Shown here piece after piece: positions 8,345-16,472 of a stretch of DNA of 64,000 bases (positions are counted from its first letter, which is position 1; the number at the start of each line of letters is the position of its first letter). Below the pieces are notes generated by a model. That model searched no databases, was not told the DNA's origin, and was given only the letters and a program-made list of their open reading frames with translations. This DNA is from Rhizobium laguerreae. GTDB lineage: Bacteria; Pseudomonadota; Alphaproteobacteria; Rhizobiales; Rhizobiaceae. Location of the stretch: the NCBI RefSeq assembly GCF_002008165.1, contig NZ_MRDM01000014.1:806001-870000 (forward strand). The letters run 5' to 3'. The translations under genes and the position numbers were made by a program.

Positions 8345-9139
8345 TCAGACGGCGATCGGCGCCTTGATGCTGGCATCGGCCTCGTAGCCGATCAGCTCGA
8401 AATCGTCGAAGGTGAAGCCGAAAATGTCCTTCACATCAGGCTTGATGCGCATGAAAGGCAGCGGCTTCGGCCGACGCGCCAGCTGCAGCTTCGCCTGGTC
8501 GAAATGGTTGTGATAGAGATGGGCGTCGCCGAGCGTGTGGACGAAATCGCCGGGCTTCAGCCCGGTCACCTGAGCCACCATCATCGTCAGCAGCGCATAG
8601 GAGGCGATGTTGAACGGCACGCCGAGGAAGATATCGGCCGAGCGCTGGTAGAGCTGGCAGGAAAGCTTGCCGTCAGCCACATAGAACTGGAACAGGCAAT
8701 GGCACGGCGGCAGCGCCATTTCGTCCACCTCGGCCGGATTCCAGGCCGAGACGATGTGGCGGCGCGAAATCGGATTGTTGACGATGCCTTTGACGAGATT
8801 GGCGATCTGGTCGATATGGCCGCCGTCGGGCGCTGGCCAAGAGCGCCATTGGGCGCCGTAGACCGGCCCGAGATCGCCGTTTTCATCGGCCCATTCGTCC
8901 CAGATCGAAACGCCGTTCTCCTTGAGATAGCGGATGTTCGTCTCGCCCTTCAGGAACCAGAGAAGCTCGTGGATGATCGAGCGCAGATGCAGCTTCTTCG
9001 TGGTAAGGACGGGGAAGCCTTCTTCGAGGTCGAAACGCATCTGGTAACCAAAGACCGAGCGCGTGCCGGTGCCGGTGCGGTCGCCCCGGTCGGAGCCCTT
9101 TTCCATCACATGATTCAAGAGATCGAGATATTGCTTCAT
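8345..9139 (-). CDS. thyA: Thymidylate synthase
   Basis: ThyA methylates dUMP to dTMP using methylene-tetrahydrofolate. The 264-residue length equals that of the E. coli enzyme, and the catalytic cysteine falls at residue 146 in MALPPCHCLF. RTGTGTRSVFG, HELLWFLKGETN and NIASYALLTMM are standard blocks. The start at 9139 (MKQYLDLL) matches the family; a longer open frame upstream has no support. It heads the thyA-folA unit and is divergent from the tmRNA gene. Confidence 0.97.
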   Translation of the reverse strand: MKQYLDLLNHVMEKGSDRGDRTGTGTRSVFGYQMRFDLEEGFPVLTTKKLHLRSIIHELLWFLKGETNIRYLKENGVSIWDEWADENGDLGPVYGAQWRSWPAPDGGHIDQIANLVKGIVNNPISRRHIVSAWNPAEVDEMALPPCHCLFQFYVADGKLSCQLYQRSADIFLGVPFNIASYALLTMMVAQVTGLKPGDFVHTLGDAHLYHNHFDQAKLQLARRPKPLPFMRIKPDVKDIFGFTFDDFELIGYEADASIKAPIAV

Positions 9140-9286
9140 GTCGCGCTGATTCCGTTTCGGCCAATTTAAGCCTTCGGAACCGGGAAACCAATCACCGGCG
9201 GGCATTTTCCCAATGTTTCTGATGGGTCGCATAACGCTTTTATGACGTTTGCCCTTTCCTTGGGCTGAGGAAACCACTATATCAGC

Positions 9287-9610
9287 CTTGCCGGCTTTCG
9301 GGTCGGCTATGGCGATAAATGAGCGGTGTAATAAACCTATTGGACCCGGGGGCGGTACCCGGCGCCTCCACCAAAAACCGGCGGCCTTAAAGGCCGGCTT
9401 TTGATGGGGGCGAAACAGGATCGACAAGGGTGTAAAGATCGTCTTTTTGCTCGGCATTGTACCGCCGTTATCGGGCTAAAATTGTAGTTGCAAACGACAA
9501 CTATGCGGAAGCTCGTCTCGCTGCTTAATCGCGGTGTGACACTTCAATCAAAGTCCTAGTGGTTCGCACCTCTAGGCGGGGTCCGAAGGCACCTGGCAAC
9601 AGAAGCCTTC
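9287..9610 (+). ncRNA. ssrA: Circularly permuted two-piece tmRNA (ssrA)
   Basis: The acceptor piece comes first and ends with CCA at 9371-9373. Its 3' strand CGCCTCC (9363-9369) pairs in 7 positions, one G-U, with GGGGGCG at 9406-9412, which opens the coding piece with the conserved GAAACAGGATCGACA. The roughly 32-base spacer between them holds a small hairpin. The resume codon GCA is at 9490 and the frame encodes ANDNYAEARLAA, then TAA at 9526-9528. Two further stems follow (CCTAG/CTAGG, GAAGGC/GCCTTC). The outer ends are approximate. The T-arm stem CCGGG/CCCGG encloses GGCGGTA, unlike a canonical T loop. The RNA rescues stalled ribosomes; its tag is recognised by SspB/ClpXP, and sspB lies next door. 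Confidence 0.93.
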
Positions 9611-9741
9611 ACCTTCTCCCTGCCGCCGAAATCATGTATGCTGCTTAAAAACGTGACTCGGCTCCGGTCTTTCCCAAGGCGCCCGGACGTGGCATATAAC
9701 CTTGTGAAAAGACTTCCGAACCGACGAAAGACAGGAAAAGC

Positions 9742-10257
9742 ATGGGGCAGGATCATATCCGCTACGACATTCTGGCACAGGATGCACTTCGCGGCGTCAT
9801 CCGCAAGGTTTTGGCGGAAGTCGCAGCGACGGGCCGTCTGCCCGGTGATCATCACTTCTTCATCACCTTCCTCACGGGCGCCACCGGCGTGCGTATCTCC
9901 CAGCACCTGAAGTCGAAATACCCCGAGCAGATGACCATCGTCATCCAGCACCAGTTCTGGGACATGAAGATCACCGAGACGCATTTCGAGATCGGTCTTT
10001 CCTTCTCGGACGTTCCGGAAAAGCTGGTCATTCCATTCAATGCGATCCGCGGCTTCTACGATCCCTCCGTCAACTTCGAGCTTGAATTCGACGTACCGCT
10101 CGCCGATGGCGAGGAATTGCCGTCCGGCGAAATCACCGCCTATCCGGTGGATGCGGCCGGAAAGCCCGATGACGCCGCAGGCGCAAAACCCGCCGACGGC
10201 GAGGAGAAGAAACCGGGCTCCGTCGTCTCGCTCGACTCCTTCCGCAAGAAGCAGTGA
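9742..10257 (+). CDS. sspB: SspB, ClpXP adaptor for ssrA-tagged proteins
   Basis: This is an alphaproteobacterial SspB of 171 residues that tethers tmRNA-tagged substrates to ClpXP. The folded part runs from about residue 5 to 130 (MGQDHIRYDILAQDALRGVI, HHFFITFLTG, LKSKYPEQMTIVIQHQFWDM). A flexible A/D/P/E-rich linker follows, ending in the short conserved tail VVSLDSFRKKQ, the position of the ClpX-docking motif in this family. It lies just downstream of the permuted ssrA gene, so tag and adaptor are encoded together. A terminator follows immediately. Confidence 0.95.
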   Translation: MGQDHIRYDILAQDALRGVIRKVLAEVAATGRLPGDHHFFITFLTGATGVRISQHLKSKYPEQMTIVIQHQFWDMKITETHFEIGLSFSDVPEKLVIPFNAIRGFYDPSVNFELEFDVPLADGEELPSGEITAYPVDAAGKPDDAAGAKPADGEEKKPGSVVSLDSFRKKQ

Positions 10258-10263
10258 TTTGAA

Positions 10264-10285
10264 GGGAGGCCAAGCCTCCCTTTTT
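10264..10285 (+). terminator. Terminator after sspB
   Basis: GGGAGGC and GCCTCCC form a 7-bp stem with a CAA loop followed by TTTTT, 7 bases after the sspB stop. It would separate sspB from the next gene, at least partly. Confidence 0.75.
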
Positions 10286-10306
10286 CGTGAGGGTCCAGGC
10301 AACCGC

Positions 10307-10501
10307 ATGAGCGCCGAAATCGTCAATCTGCGCCAGTTCCGCAAGAAGCAGGCTCGCTCCGAAAAGGAGAAGCAGGCCGAACAGAACCGCGTCACCTTCG
10401 GCCGCACCAAGGCCGAGAAACAGCTGACCCGCAGCCTGAACGACAAGGCCGACAAAGCCCATCGCGACGGCCGGATCGAGAAAGATGACGACGGCGCGTG
10501 A
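10307..10501 (+). CDS. DUF4169 family small basic protein
   Basis: This 64-residue, highly charged protein (NLRQFRKKQARSEKEKQAEQ, then NRVTFGRTKAEKQL) fits DUF4169, a family of unknown function common in Alphaproteobacteria. It is probably all helix. The ATG at 10307 is the only good start; the open frame further upstream is the alternative frame of sspB. The N-terminal segment IVNLRQFRKKQ resembles the C-terminal tail of SspB (VVSLDSFRKKQ), and the two genes share the 15-mer TTCCGCAAGAAGCAG at 10240-10254 and 10337-10351. No function is established. Confidence 0.82.
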   Translation: MSAEIVNLRQFRKKQARSEKEKQAEQNRVTFGRTKAEKQLTRSLNDKADKAHRDGRIEKDDDGA

Positions 10502-10654
10502 CGGTTTCACGCAACGCGTGAAAGCCGGAATGGATGCGATCAGCCACTTGCGCACTTTCCTTGAAGCGATCTGCCAACCCACCCTTAATTTGATGGAGAG
10601 TCTTGAGCGCGTCGTCTCGGACGCGCTGTGCTCTATCCGGGATGTGAAGGCTCC

Positions 10655-10879
10655 ATGATTCGCAAGCATTCGGCGACATTGCACGGCCATCGCACCAGTT
10701 TCTCGCTGGAGGACGAGTTCTGGGCCGAGCTGAAGACGATTGCCGGAGCCCGTTCGATACCGCTCGCCGCCCTGATCTCCGAAATCGACGACCACCGCCC
10801 GCCGGACAGCAACCTGTCCTCGGCGCTGCGCTTGCATGTGCTTTCCTGGCTGAAGGCCGCCGCCAGCCACAAGGCTTGA
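10655..10879 (+). CDS. Ribbon-helix-helix domain protein
   Basis: This 74-residue protein matches the RHH_4-type family: a conserved start (MIRKHSATLHGHRTSFSLED), then FWAELKTIAGARSIPLAALI and a C-terminal LSSALRLHVLSWLK helix. Such proteins are small presumed DNA-binding dimers of unknown target. It starts 153 bases after the DUF4169 gene on the same strand; sspB, DUF4169 and this gene may form a loose unit. The ATG at 10655 fits; nine further upstream codons are open but unsupported. Confidence 0.8.
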   Translation: MIRKHSATLHGHRTSFSLEDEFWAELKTIAGARSIPLAALISEIDDHRPPDSNLSSALRLHVLSWLKAAASHKA

Positions 10880-10885
10880 TGTACG

Positions 10886-10970
10886 CCGCTCAAAATCGCG
10901 TAGCGATTTGGGATGACATCAATGAAAACAAAAGCCTGAAGCGTCTTGCATGAATCAAATTCTATGCGCT
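10886..10970. repeat. Intergenic palindromic repeat, family 1, copy A
   Basis: The stretch begins with the hairpin AAATCGC-GTA-GCGATTT (10893-10909). It continues GGGATGACATCAATG, AAAACAAAAGCCTGAAGCG and TTGCATGAATCAAATTC, which aligns with 18520-18585. It also separates the convergent RHH and AsmA genes and may act as a terminator. Confidence 0.6.
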
Positions 10971-10971
10971 T

Positions 10972-13900
10972 TCACTGCGCCTGAACGCCCGGCAACTGGT
11001 CGAAATTGAGCGGACCGGGCTGCACTTGCCCGCTGCGCCGTGCTGCTTCCGCCTCGGCCGCCGCCCTCGCCTGCGCATCCGCATCCGCATCCGCCTTCGC
11101 TTTGGCTTCCGCCGCGCGTGCGGCCTCCGCCTCGGCAGCAGCCTTCTCAGCGGCGGCTTTCTGCGCCAGCGCGCGCAGCCGCTCTTCCTCTGCCTGCCGT
11201 TGCCGCTCGATCTCGGCCGCCTTGATGCGCTCGGCGTCGTTGAACCGGTAAAGCGCCACCTCGCGGCGCAGCCGCTGTTTTTCGAGCACGACTGCCTGCA
11301 GCCGCTCGACACGCCGGCGCTCGCGTTCGAAGGCGCGCAGCGACAGATAGCTGGTGATATCGGTCACATCCATCGTCTTGCCGGGCGACGGCAGCATGCC
11401 GGAAAAATTCAGCCGAAGCGCCGGCTCGGCGCCGGAAAGCGCTTCCGTGCCAGGATTGAACCCGACACCTAGTGTCGCGCTGATCCGCTCTTCCGGCAGC
11501 GCGATCTGCGCATCGGCAGTGATGCGGGCGAGATCGTTGGCGACGGTGACATTCTGCACCCTCAGCGTCCCGTCGGCGATATTGAAGGGGATGCCGAGTG
11601 GTGGCAGCTTCGCCTCACCGTTGCTGAGCAGCGTCTCGATGATCGGATGCACCTTGCCGGCATTGATCTGCTCCTGCATCGTATCGGTCGCGGCAAGCAG
11701 CGGCGGCAAGATGGCAAGGTTCAACCCGCGTATGCTGGTATCGCCGAGCCTCAGTTCGCCCGAACCATTGAGCGAGCTGGCGATCTCGCCGATCGTCTTG
11801 CCCGAGGCCTCCATCGACAGCGACAATCCGAACTTCCCGTTGGCGATCGGCGCGCCGTCGCGCAGCCAGACGACGCCGGAAAGATCGGAATCGGCAAGCG
11901 CAAGCTTCGTCTGCAGGAAACCTGTGCCGCTGGCATTGGTGAACAGCAGATTGCCGGAGAGCTTTCCGCCATCCCAGTTCCCGGCCATGTCGTTGAGCTG
12001 CAGCTCGTCGCCCTTGTAGGTGACATTGCTGGTGAAGTCCGACACCGCCGTTTCCGGCAGGCCGGGCCAGAACTGCTTGGCCGCCAGCTTCACGTTGACG
12101 TCGAGATCCTTGAAGATGGGCAGCCCCAGCGGCGCCGTGGTCAGCTGACCGTTGGCGGGATCGACGATCTGGCCGAACACCGCCTCGCCGAGCCAGCCGG
12201 CATCGGCCTTGGAGAGTGTCAGCCCGCCGCTCGCGGTCGTCTTCGCAGCCTTCCGGTCGAAGGTCAGTGCACCCGAAAATTCGTTGTCGGCCGCATGCCC
12301 CTTGATATCCGAAAAGACGATCTTGTCGCCGTCGACGGCGGCATTGACCTGCAGGCCGAACGGCAGCCCGGTTCCGGTCTGCGGCAGGGCGATGCCGTTC
12401 ATGATGAGATAGGGGTCGATATCGGCGCTGTCGAGCGAAAGCGCGATCTGGCCGTTCATGAAGGTCTCCGGCCGGACGTCGACCTTGCCGTTGGCCATGA
12501 ACGAGGTCCGGTCGGTCGCAAAGGTCAGCGCCGCGTCGGCGGGATCGCTGCCCGATGCCTTCACCTTCAGCGTCAGGCGGCCGTTGGGCCCGACATCGAC
12601 CGGCAGCGGGTCGAGCCCGGCCTGGCCGAACAGGACTGATGGCACGGCATTTTCGAGCGTCGCCTCAAGGCTCGTCGTGCCGTTGCCGGTCAGCGCCAAG
12701 AGGTCGGACATGCGGTAATCGAGATTGACGCGGCTGCCGTTCGCCACACCGGCAAGCGTCACCGTTAACGCGTCGCCCTCGTCGCCGCCGAGCGTCAGCG
12801 CGCCGCGCAATGCCGTATTGCCGTACCAGCCGGCGTTGCGCACCAGACGGTCGAGCACCGGGTGATGCGGCAGGTGCTCGCGCAACATGGTGAAGAAGCC
12901 GCCGGGATCGGCCGATTTGAAGGTGATTTCGCCCGCACCCTTGTAATCGAGCAGCGAGCCTTCCGCCCCGCCCGTTGCCGTCAGTTCGGCGCCGGCGATA
13001 TTCTTGATCGACAGCCGGTCGACGGCAAGCGCGCCATCGGCGATCGTAAAGGTGGTCTCGACATTCTCGGCACTGACGCCAAAGGCGGTAAACTTGTCGG
13101 CCTTGAGCTGGGCGGCGATCTTGTGGTCGAGCACGTTGTCGCCGGAATCCTGGCCGGTCATCAGCCCGCTCAGCGCCTGCAGCGCGTCGAGATCGAGCGT
13201 ATCGCCGTTCAGCGCCACCGACAGCGTCGGCGTCTGGCCGGAGATCGCCTGGCGCTCCAGCCGACCCTTCAGCGTCGCCGGTCCCATGGCAATCTCGAGA
13301 TTTTCAAAACGCTGCAGTTCATGCGTCAGGCTGACATTGGCGGAAAAGCCCGCCTGCCGCAATTGCCGGAGGGCCGGATCGACCGAGCCGGCAAGCCAGG
13401 AGGCAAGCCCCGTCGGCTGGCTGGAGGCCACCACGATCTGGCCGTTGAACGAAGGTTCGCCCTGAAGCAGGAGCTTACCCTTGCCCTCCACCTGCGTGCG
13501 CCCCGGCAGCGTGCCGGTGGCGCTGTCGATCATCCAGCCGGTGCCGGCCGGTTCGAGCTCCAGCTGCACGTCGCGCAGCGTCGTATCGCCGGCGACGATC
13601 GCCGGCAGCTTGACGCTCGCCTTGCCCGGCACCTGCGGGATCGGCACCTGCGCGACGATATCGATCAGCGAATTCAGCCGCTGGCGCGCCGAAACAGCTG
13701 GATCCCGCGTCGTCTTGCCGGCTGACCCCTGATTGCCGATGCGGTTGACGTCGATCTGCTGCCCGACGGCGGTCAGCAGGAATTCCGGCGCATTGCCAGT
13801 ATCGAGCGTCGCCTCGCCGGTTATGACATAGGGATCGTCCGTAGGGCCGATCTCCATCCGGTATTCGGGAATGCGGATGCGTTCATTGGTGAGCTCGAAG

Positions 13901-14694
13901 CGGCCCTTGACGCGCGGCGGCTGCTCTTTCTTGTTGGCGGGCTTGGCGCTGTTGCGGATTTCGATCGCAGCCGAAAGCTGGCCCTGATAGTTCGGCTTGC
14001 TGTCGACGAGCTTCAGTTCGCCATCGAGATCGACGCTGACAGGGTGTTTGTCCGGCGAAAGCCTCGTGCGCATGCGCAGCACGCCCTTCTCGTCCGGCTG
14101 ACTGCTCGAGATCGAGAAGCCGCCGTGCTCGCCGTCCAGCGCTGCGTCGCCCTCGATGCGCCACGGACCAGCCAGCGACTTTGCCGACATTTCCGCGTTG
14201 AGGCCGGTGATGCGACGCGAGCGACCCGACTGATCGTCGATGAACTCGACCTCGCCGCCGCTGACATGCACGTTTTCGAGAACGACCGTCCTTGCCGGTA
14301 TTTCCGCGCGGCTGCCGCGCATCCAGTCGAGCGTGCCGTCCTTGAGCAATCTCAAGCGCACCTTCGGATTGACGACGCGCATGTCGAAGATCAGCGCTTC
14401 ACCCGACAGGAAAGGTGCAAGCTCCGCATCCATGGAGAACTGCTCGACCTTGACGATCGGCGTGCCGTCCGCTTCCTGGCCGACGCGCACGTCATGCAGC
14501 GTCACCGACGGGAACGGCAGCAGGCGTGCATCCACCGTGCCGTAGACGGTGACCTTCTTGCCGATGATGCGGCTTGCCTGATCCTCGAAATTCTTGCGGA
14601 AATCCGTCCAGTCGATGAACAGCGGCGCAAGCAGCGCCACAAACAGCACTACGACGATCACTCCCCCCAGAAAGACGAGGAACCGGCCTACCAA
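10972..14694 (-). CDS. AsmA-like giant membrane-anchored protein
   Basis: This is a protein of about 1240 residues with one N-terminal membrane anchor (LVFLGGVIVVVLFVALLAPLF), then the AsmA signature FIDWTDFRKNFEDQASRIIGK. A very long beta-rich periplasmic region follows. It ends in an A/E/K/R coiled coil (repeated AAAEKAAAEAEAARAAEAKA-type sequence) of about 100 residues. AsmA-family proteins are thought to form bridges moving phospholipid between the membranes. I chose the TTG at 14694, which has TGGAGA upstream; an ATG at 14739 adds 15 residues without a clear ribosome site. The C-terminal coil is an unusual addition. Confidence 0.85.
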   Translation of the reverse strand: MVGRFLVFLGGVIVVVLFVALLAPLFIDWTDFRKNFEDQASRIIGKKVTVYGTVDARLLPFPSVTLHDVRVGQEADGTPIVKVEQFSMDAELAPFLSGEALIFDMRVVNPKVRLRLLKDGTLDWMRGSRAEIPARTVVLENVHVSGGEVEFIDDQSGRSRRITGLNAEMSAKSLAGPWRIEGDAALDGEHGGFSISSSQPDEKGVLRMRTRLSPDKHPVSVDLDGELKLVDSKPNYQGQLSAAIEIRNSAKPANKKEQPPRVKGRFELTNERIRIPEYRMEIGPTDDPYVITGEATLDTGNAPEFLLTAVGQQIDVNRIGNQGSAGKTTRDPAVSARQRLNSLIDIVAQVPIPQVPGKASVKLPAIVAGDTTLRDVQLELEPAGTGWMIDSATGTLPGRTQVEGKGKLLLQGEPSFNGQIVVASSQPTGLASWLAGSVDPALRQLRQAGFSANVSLTHELQRFENLEIAMGPATLKGRLERQAISGQTPTLSVALNGDTLDLDALQALSGLMTGQDSGDNVLDHKIAAQLKADKFTAFGVSAENVETTFTIADGALAVDRLSIKNIAGAELTATGGAEGSLLDYKGAGEITFKSADPGGFFTMLREHLPHHPVLDRLVRNAGWYGNTALRGALTLGGDEGDALTVTLAGVANGSRVNLDYRMSDLLALTGNGTTSLEATLENAVPSVLFGQAGLDPLPVDVGPNGRLTLKVKASGSDPADAALTFATDRTSFMANGKVDVRPETFMNGQIALSLDSADIDPYLIMNGIALPQTGTGLPFGLQVNAAVDGDKIVFSDIKGHAADNEFSGALTFDRKAAKTTASGGLTLSKADAGWLGEAVFGQIVDPANGQLTTAPLGLPIFKDLDVNVKLAAKQFWPGLPETAVSDFTSNVTYKGDELQLNDMAGNWDGGKLSGNLLFTNASGTGFLQTKLALADSDLSGVVWLRDGAPIANGKFGLSLSMEASGKTIGEIASSLNGSGELRLGDTSIRGLNLAILPPLLAATDTMQEQINAGKVHPIIETLLSNGEAKLPPLGIPFNIADGTLRVQNVTVANDLARITADAQIALPEERISATLGVGFNPGTEALSGAEPALRLNFSGMLPSPGKTMDVTDITSYLSLRAFERERRRVERLQAVVLEKQRLRREVALYRFNDAERIKAAEIERQRQAEEERLRALAQKAAAEKAAAEAEAARAAEAKAKADADADAQARAAAEAEAARRSGQVQPGPLNFDQLPGVQAQ

Positions 14695-14756
14695 TGCAAA
14701 GCGTCTCCATTCGGGATTCTGTTGCCGACACCAGAGCATGATGCCGCAAAGTGTGA

Positions 14757-14850
14757 GCGGTTTTCGGACGACATCATGCTCTAACTCTTTATTTGAGAAC
14801 AGGATTCAGATTTCAGGGCGAGCCGGCCCCAACATCATCTTGTTCTAGCG
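14757..14850. repeat. Intergenic palindromic repeat, family 2, copy C
   Basis: CATGCTCTAACT is followed by the arm AGAACAGGATTCAGATTT (14796-14813), an inner GCCGGC-type stem, and the returning arm AACATCATCTTGTTCT (14831-14846). The same layout recurs at 18733-18812. Confidence 0.6.
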
Positions 14851-14897
14851 CTATTCATGCAGGGGGCAAGGCCCAACTTCATGAGAATGTTCCGTTT

Positions 14898-16310
14898 TCA
14901 GCCATGGTGGAAAATCTTGCCGGGATTGAAGATATCGTCCGGATCGAGCGCCTGTTTCACCTGTCGCATCAGATCCACCGCGCCGCCGAGCTCCTGTTCC
15001 AGAAACGCCATCTTGCCTTGCCCGATCCCGTGTTCACCGGTGCAAGTCCCGTCCATTTCGAGCGCCCGCTGGTTGAGTCGCTGCACGAAGCTCTCGGCCA
15101 CGGCGACGCCTTCGGTGCTCTTGTCATCAAACAACAGCAGCACATGGAAGTTCCCGTCGCCGGCATGGCCGACGATCGGCCCCAGCAGCCCATGCTCCTC
15201 GATATCCGCCTGCGTTTCGGAAACACAATCGGCAAGCTTCGATATCGGAACACAAACATCGGTCGAAAGTGCGGCAAGCCCGGGCGCCAGCGCCCTTGCA
15301 GCCCAATAGGCGTCGTGGCGCGCTTTCCAGAGCTTCGTCCGCTCCTCGGCATTGGCGGTCCATAGGAATTCGCCGCCGCCGCATTCCGCCGCGATCTCGG
15401 CAAAGGCTGCCGATTGCAGCGGCACCGTCTCGTCGGTGCCGTGGAATTCGAGGAACAGCGTCGGGCTTTCGGCATAGGAAAGCTTGGAATAGGCGTTGCA
15501 GGCCCGCATCTGTACCGTGTCGAGCAACTCGATACGCGCCACCGGAATGCCCATCTGGATCGTCATGATGACGGCATCGCAGGCGGCCTTGATGCTCGGA
15601 AAGGCACAGGCCCCTCCGGCAATCTTCTGGGGGATCGCCTGCAGGCGCAGCGTCACCGAGGTCAGAATGCCAAGCGTGCCCTCGGCGCCGACGAAGAGCC
15701 GCGTCAGATCGTAGCCCGCCGAGGACTTGCGGGCGCGCCGGGCCGTGCGGATCTCCTCGCCATTGGCAGTGACGGCGGTGACGGCAAGCACATTGTCCTT
15801 CATCGTTCCATAGCGCACGGCATTGGTGCCGGAGGCCCGCGTCGAGGCCATGCCGCCGATCGAGGCGTTGGCGCCGGGATCGATCGGGAAGAACAGGCCG
15901 GTATCGCGCAGGTGGATGTTCAGCGCCTCGCGTGTCACACCCGGTTCTACGGTGCAGTCGAGATCTTCGGGATTGACCTCGATCACCCGGTTCATGCGGC
16001 TGAAATCGATCGAAATACCGCCATTGGCGGCATTGACCTGCCCCTCCAGCGAGGTGCCGACGCCGAAACCGATTACCGGCACCTTGTGGGTCGCACAGGC
16101 ATTGACCGCCGCCTTCACATCCTCAGCGCTCTCGGCGAAAAGCACCCCGTCGGGCAGTTGCGGCGGAATATAGGTGGTCGTATGGGCATGCTGTTCGCGG
16201 AAGGACTGGCCGGTCTGGAAACGCTCGCCAAAGCTCTGCTTGAGAATGCCGAGCACCGCGGCAATCCCCGCCTCGTTGCGTGTGCCCGCCTTCGCGTCCT
16301 TCAGCGCCAT
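14898..16310 (-). CDS. FAD-linked oxidase, D-lactate dehydrogenase (cytochrome) type
   Basis: This is a 470-residue flavoprotein of the FAD_binding_4 / FAD-oxidase_C class. The N-terminal part shows the PP-loop motif VPVIGFGVGTSLEGQ and FPIDPGANASIGGMASTRASG. The C-terminal part has VGHAGDGNFHVLLLFD and ends GTCTGEHGIGQGKMAFLEQE, with DPDDIFNPGKIF at the terminus. This pattern fits mitochondrial-type LDHD and related GlcD-like 2-hydroxyacid dehydrogenases feeding electrons to the respiratory chain. The substrate (D-lactate, glycolate or another) cannot be read from sequence alone. I chose the ATG at 16310 (MALKDAK); the open frame extends 23 codons upstream. It stands alone on its strand, preceded by a 162-base gap. 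Confidence 0.88.
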   Translation of the reverse strand: MALKDAKAGTRNEAGIAAVLGILKQSFGERFQTGQSFREQHAHTTTYIPPQLPDGVLFAESAEDVKAAVNACATHKVPVIGFGVGTSLEGQVNAANGGISIDFSRMNRVIEVNPEDLDCTVEPGVTREALNIHLRDTGLFFPIDPGANASIGGMASTRASGTNAVRYGTMKDNVLAVTAVTANGEEIRTARRARKSSAGYDLTRLFVGAEGTLGILTSVTLRLQAIPQKIAGGACAFPSIKAACDAVIMTIQMGIPVARIELLDTVQMRACNAYSKLSYAESPTLFLEFHGTDETVPLQSAAFAEIAAECGGGEFLWTANAEERTKLWKARHDAYWAARALAPGLAALSTDVCVPISKLADCVSETQADIEEHGLLGPIVGHAGDGNFHVLLLFDDKSTEGVAVAESFVQRLNQRALEMDGTCTGEHGIGQGKMAFLEQELGGAVDLMRQVKQALDPDDIFNPGKIFHHG

Positions 16311-16472
16311 GCCTTTGATCTCCCTGCCATTCCGCAGAAACCATATCGTGTCCTGCAGGTCAGGCTGGGTATGCGGCAAGTCAAAGCGGCTGTCCAGTTA
16401 AGATTGGCAGAAGATTTCATTCCCCTTTTGTTATAGGGCGGTTGCTATAGCCAAGTCCGCCGCCCTCGCACC

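Noticed and set aside
9556..10455. 299-codon minus-strand frame
   Set aside because: Antisense to the 3' part of the tmRNA, sspB and the DUF4169 gene; no family similarity.
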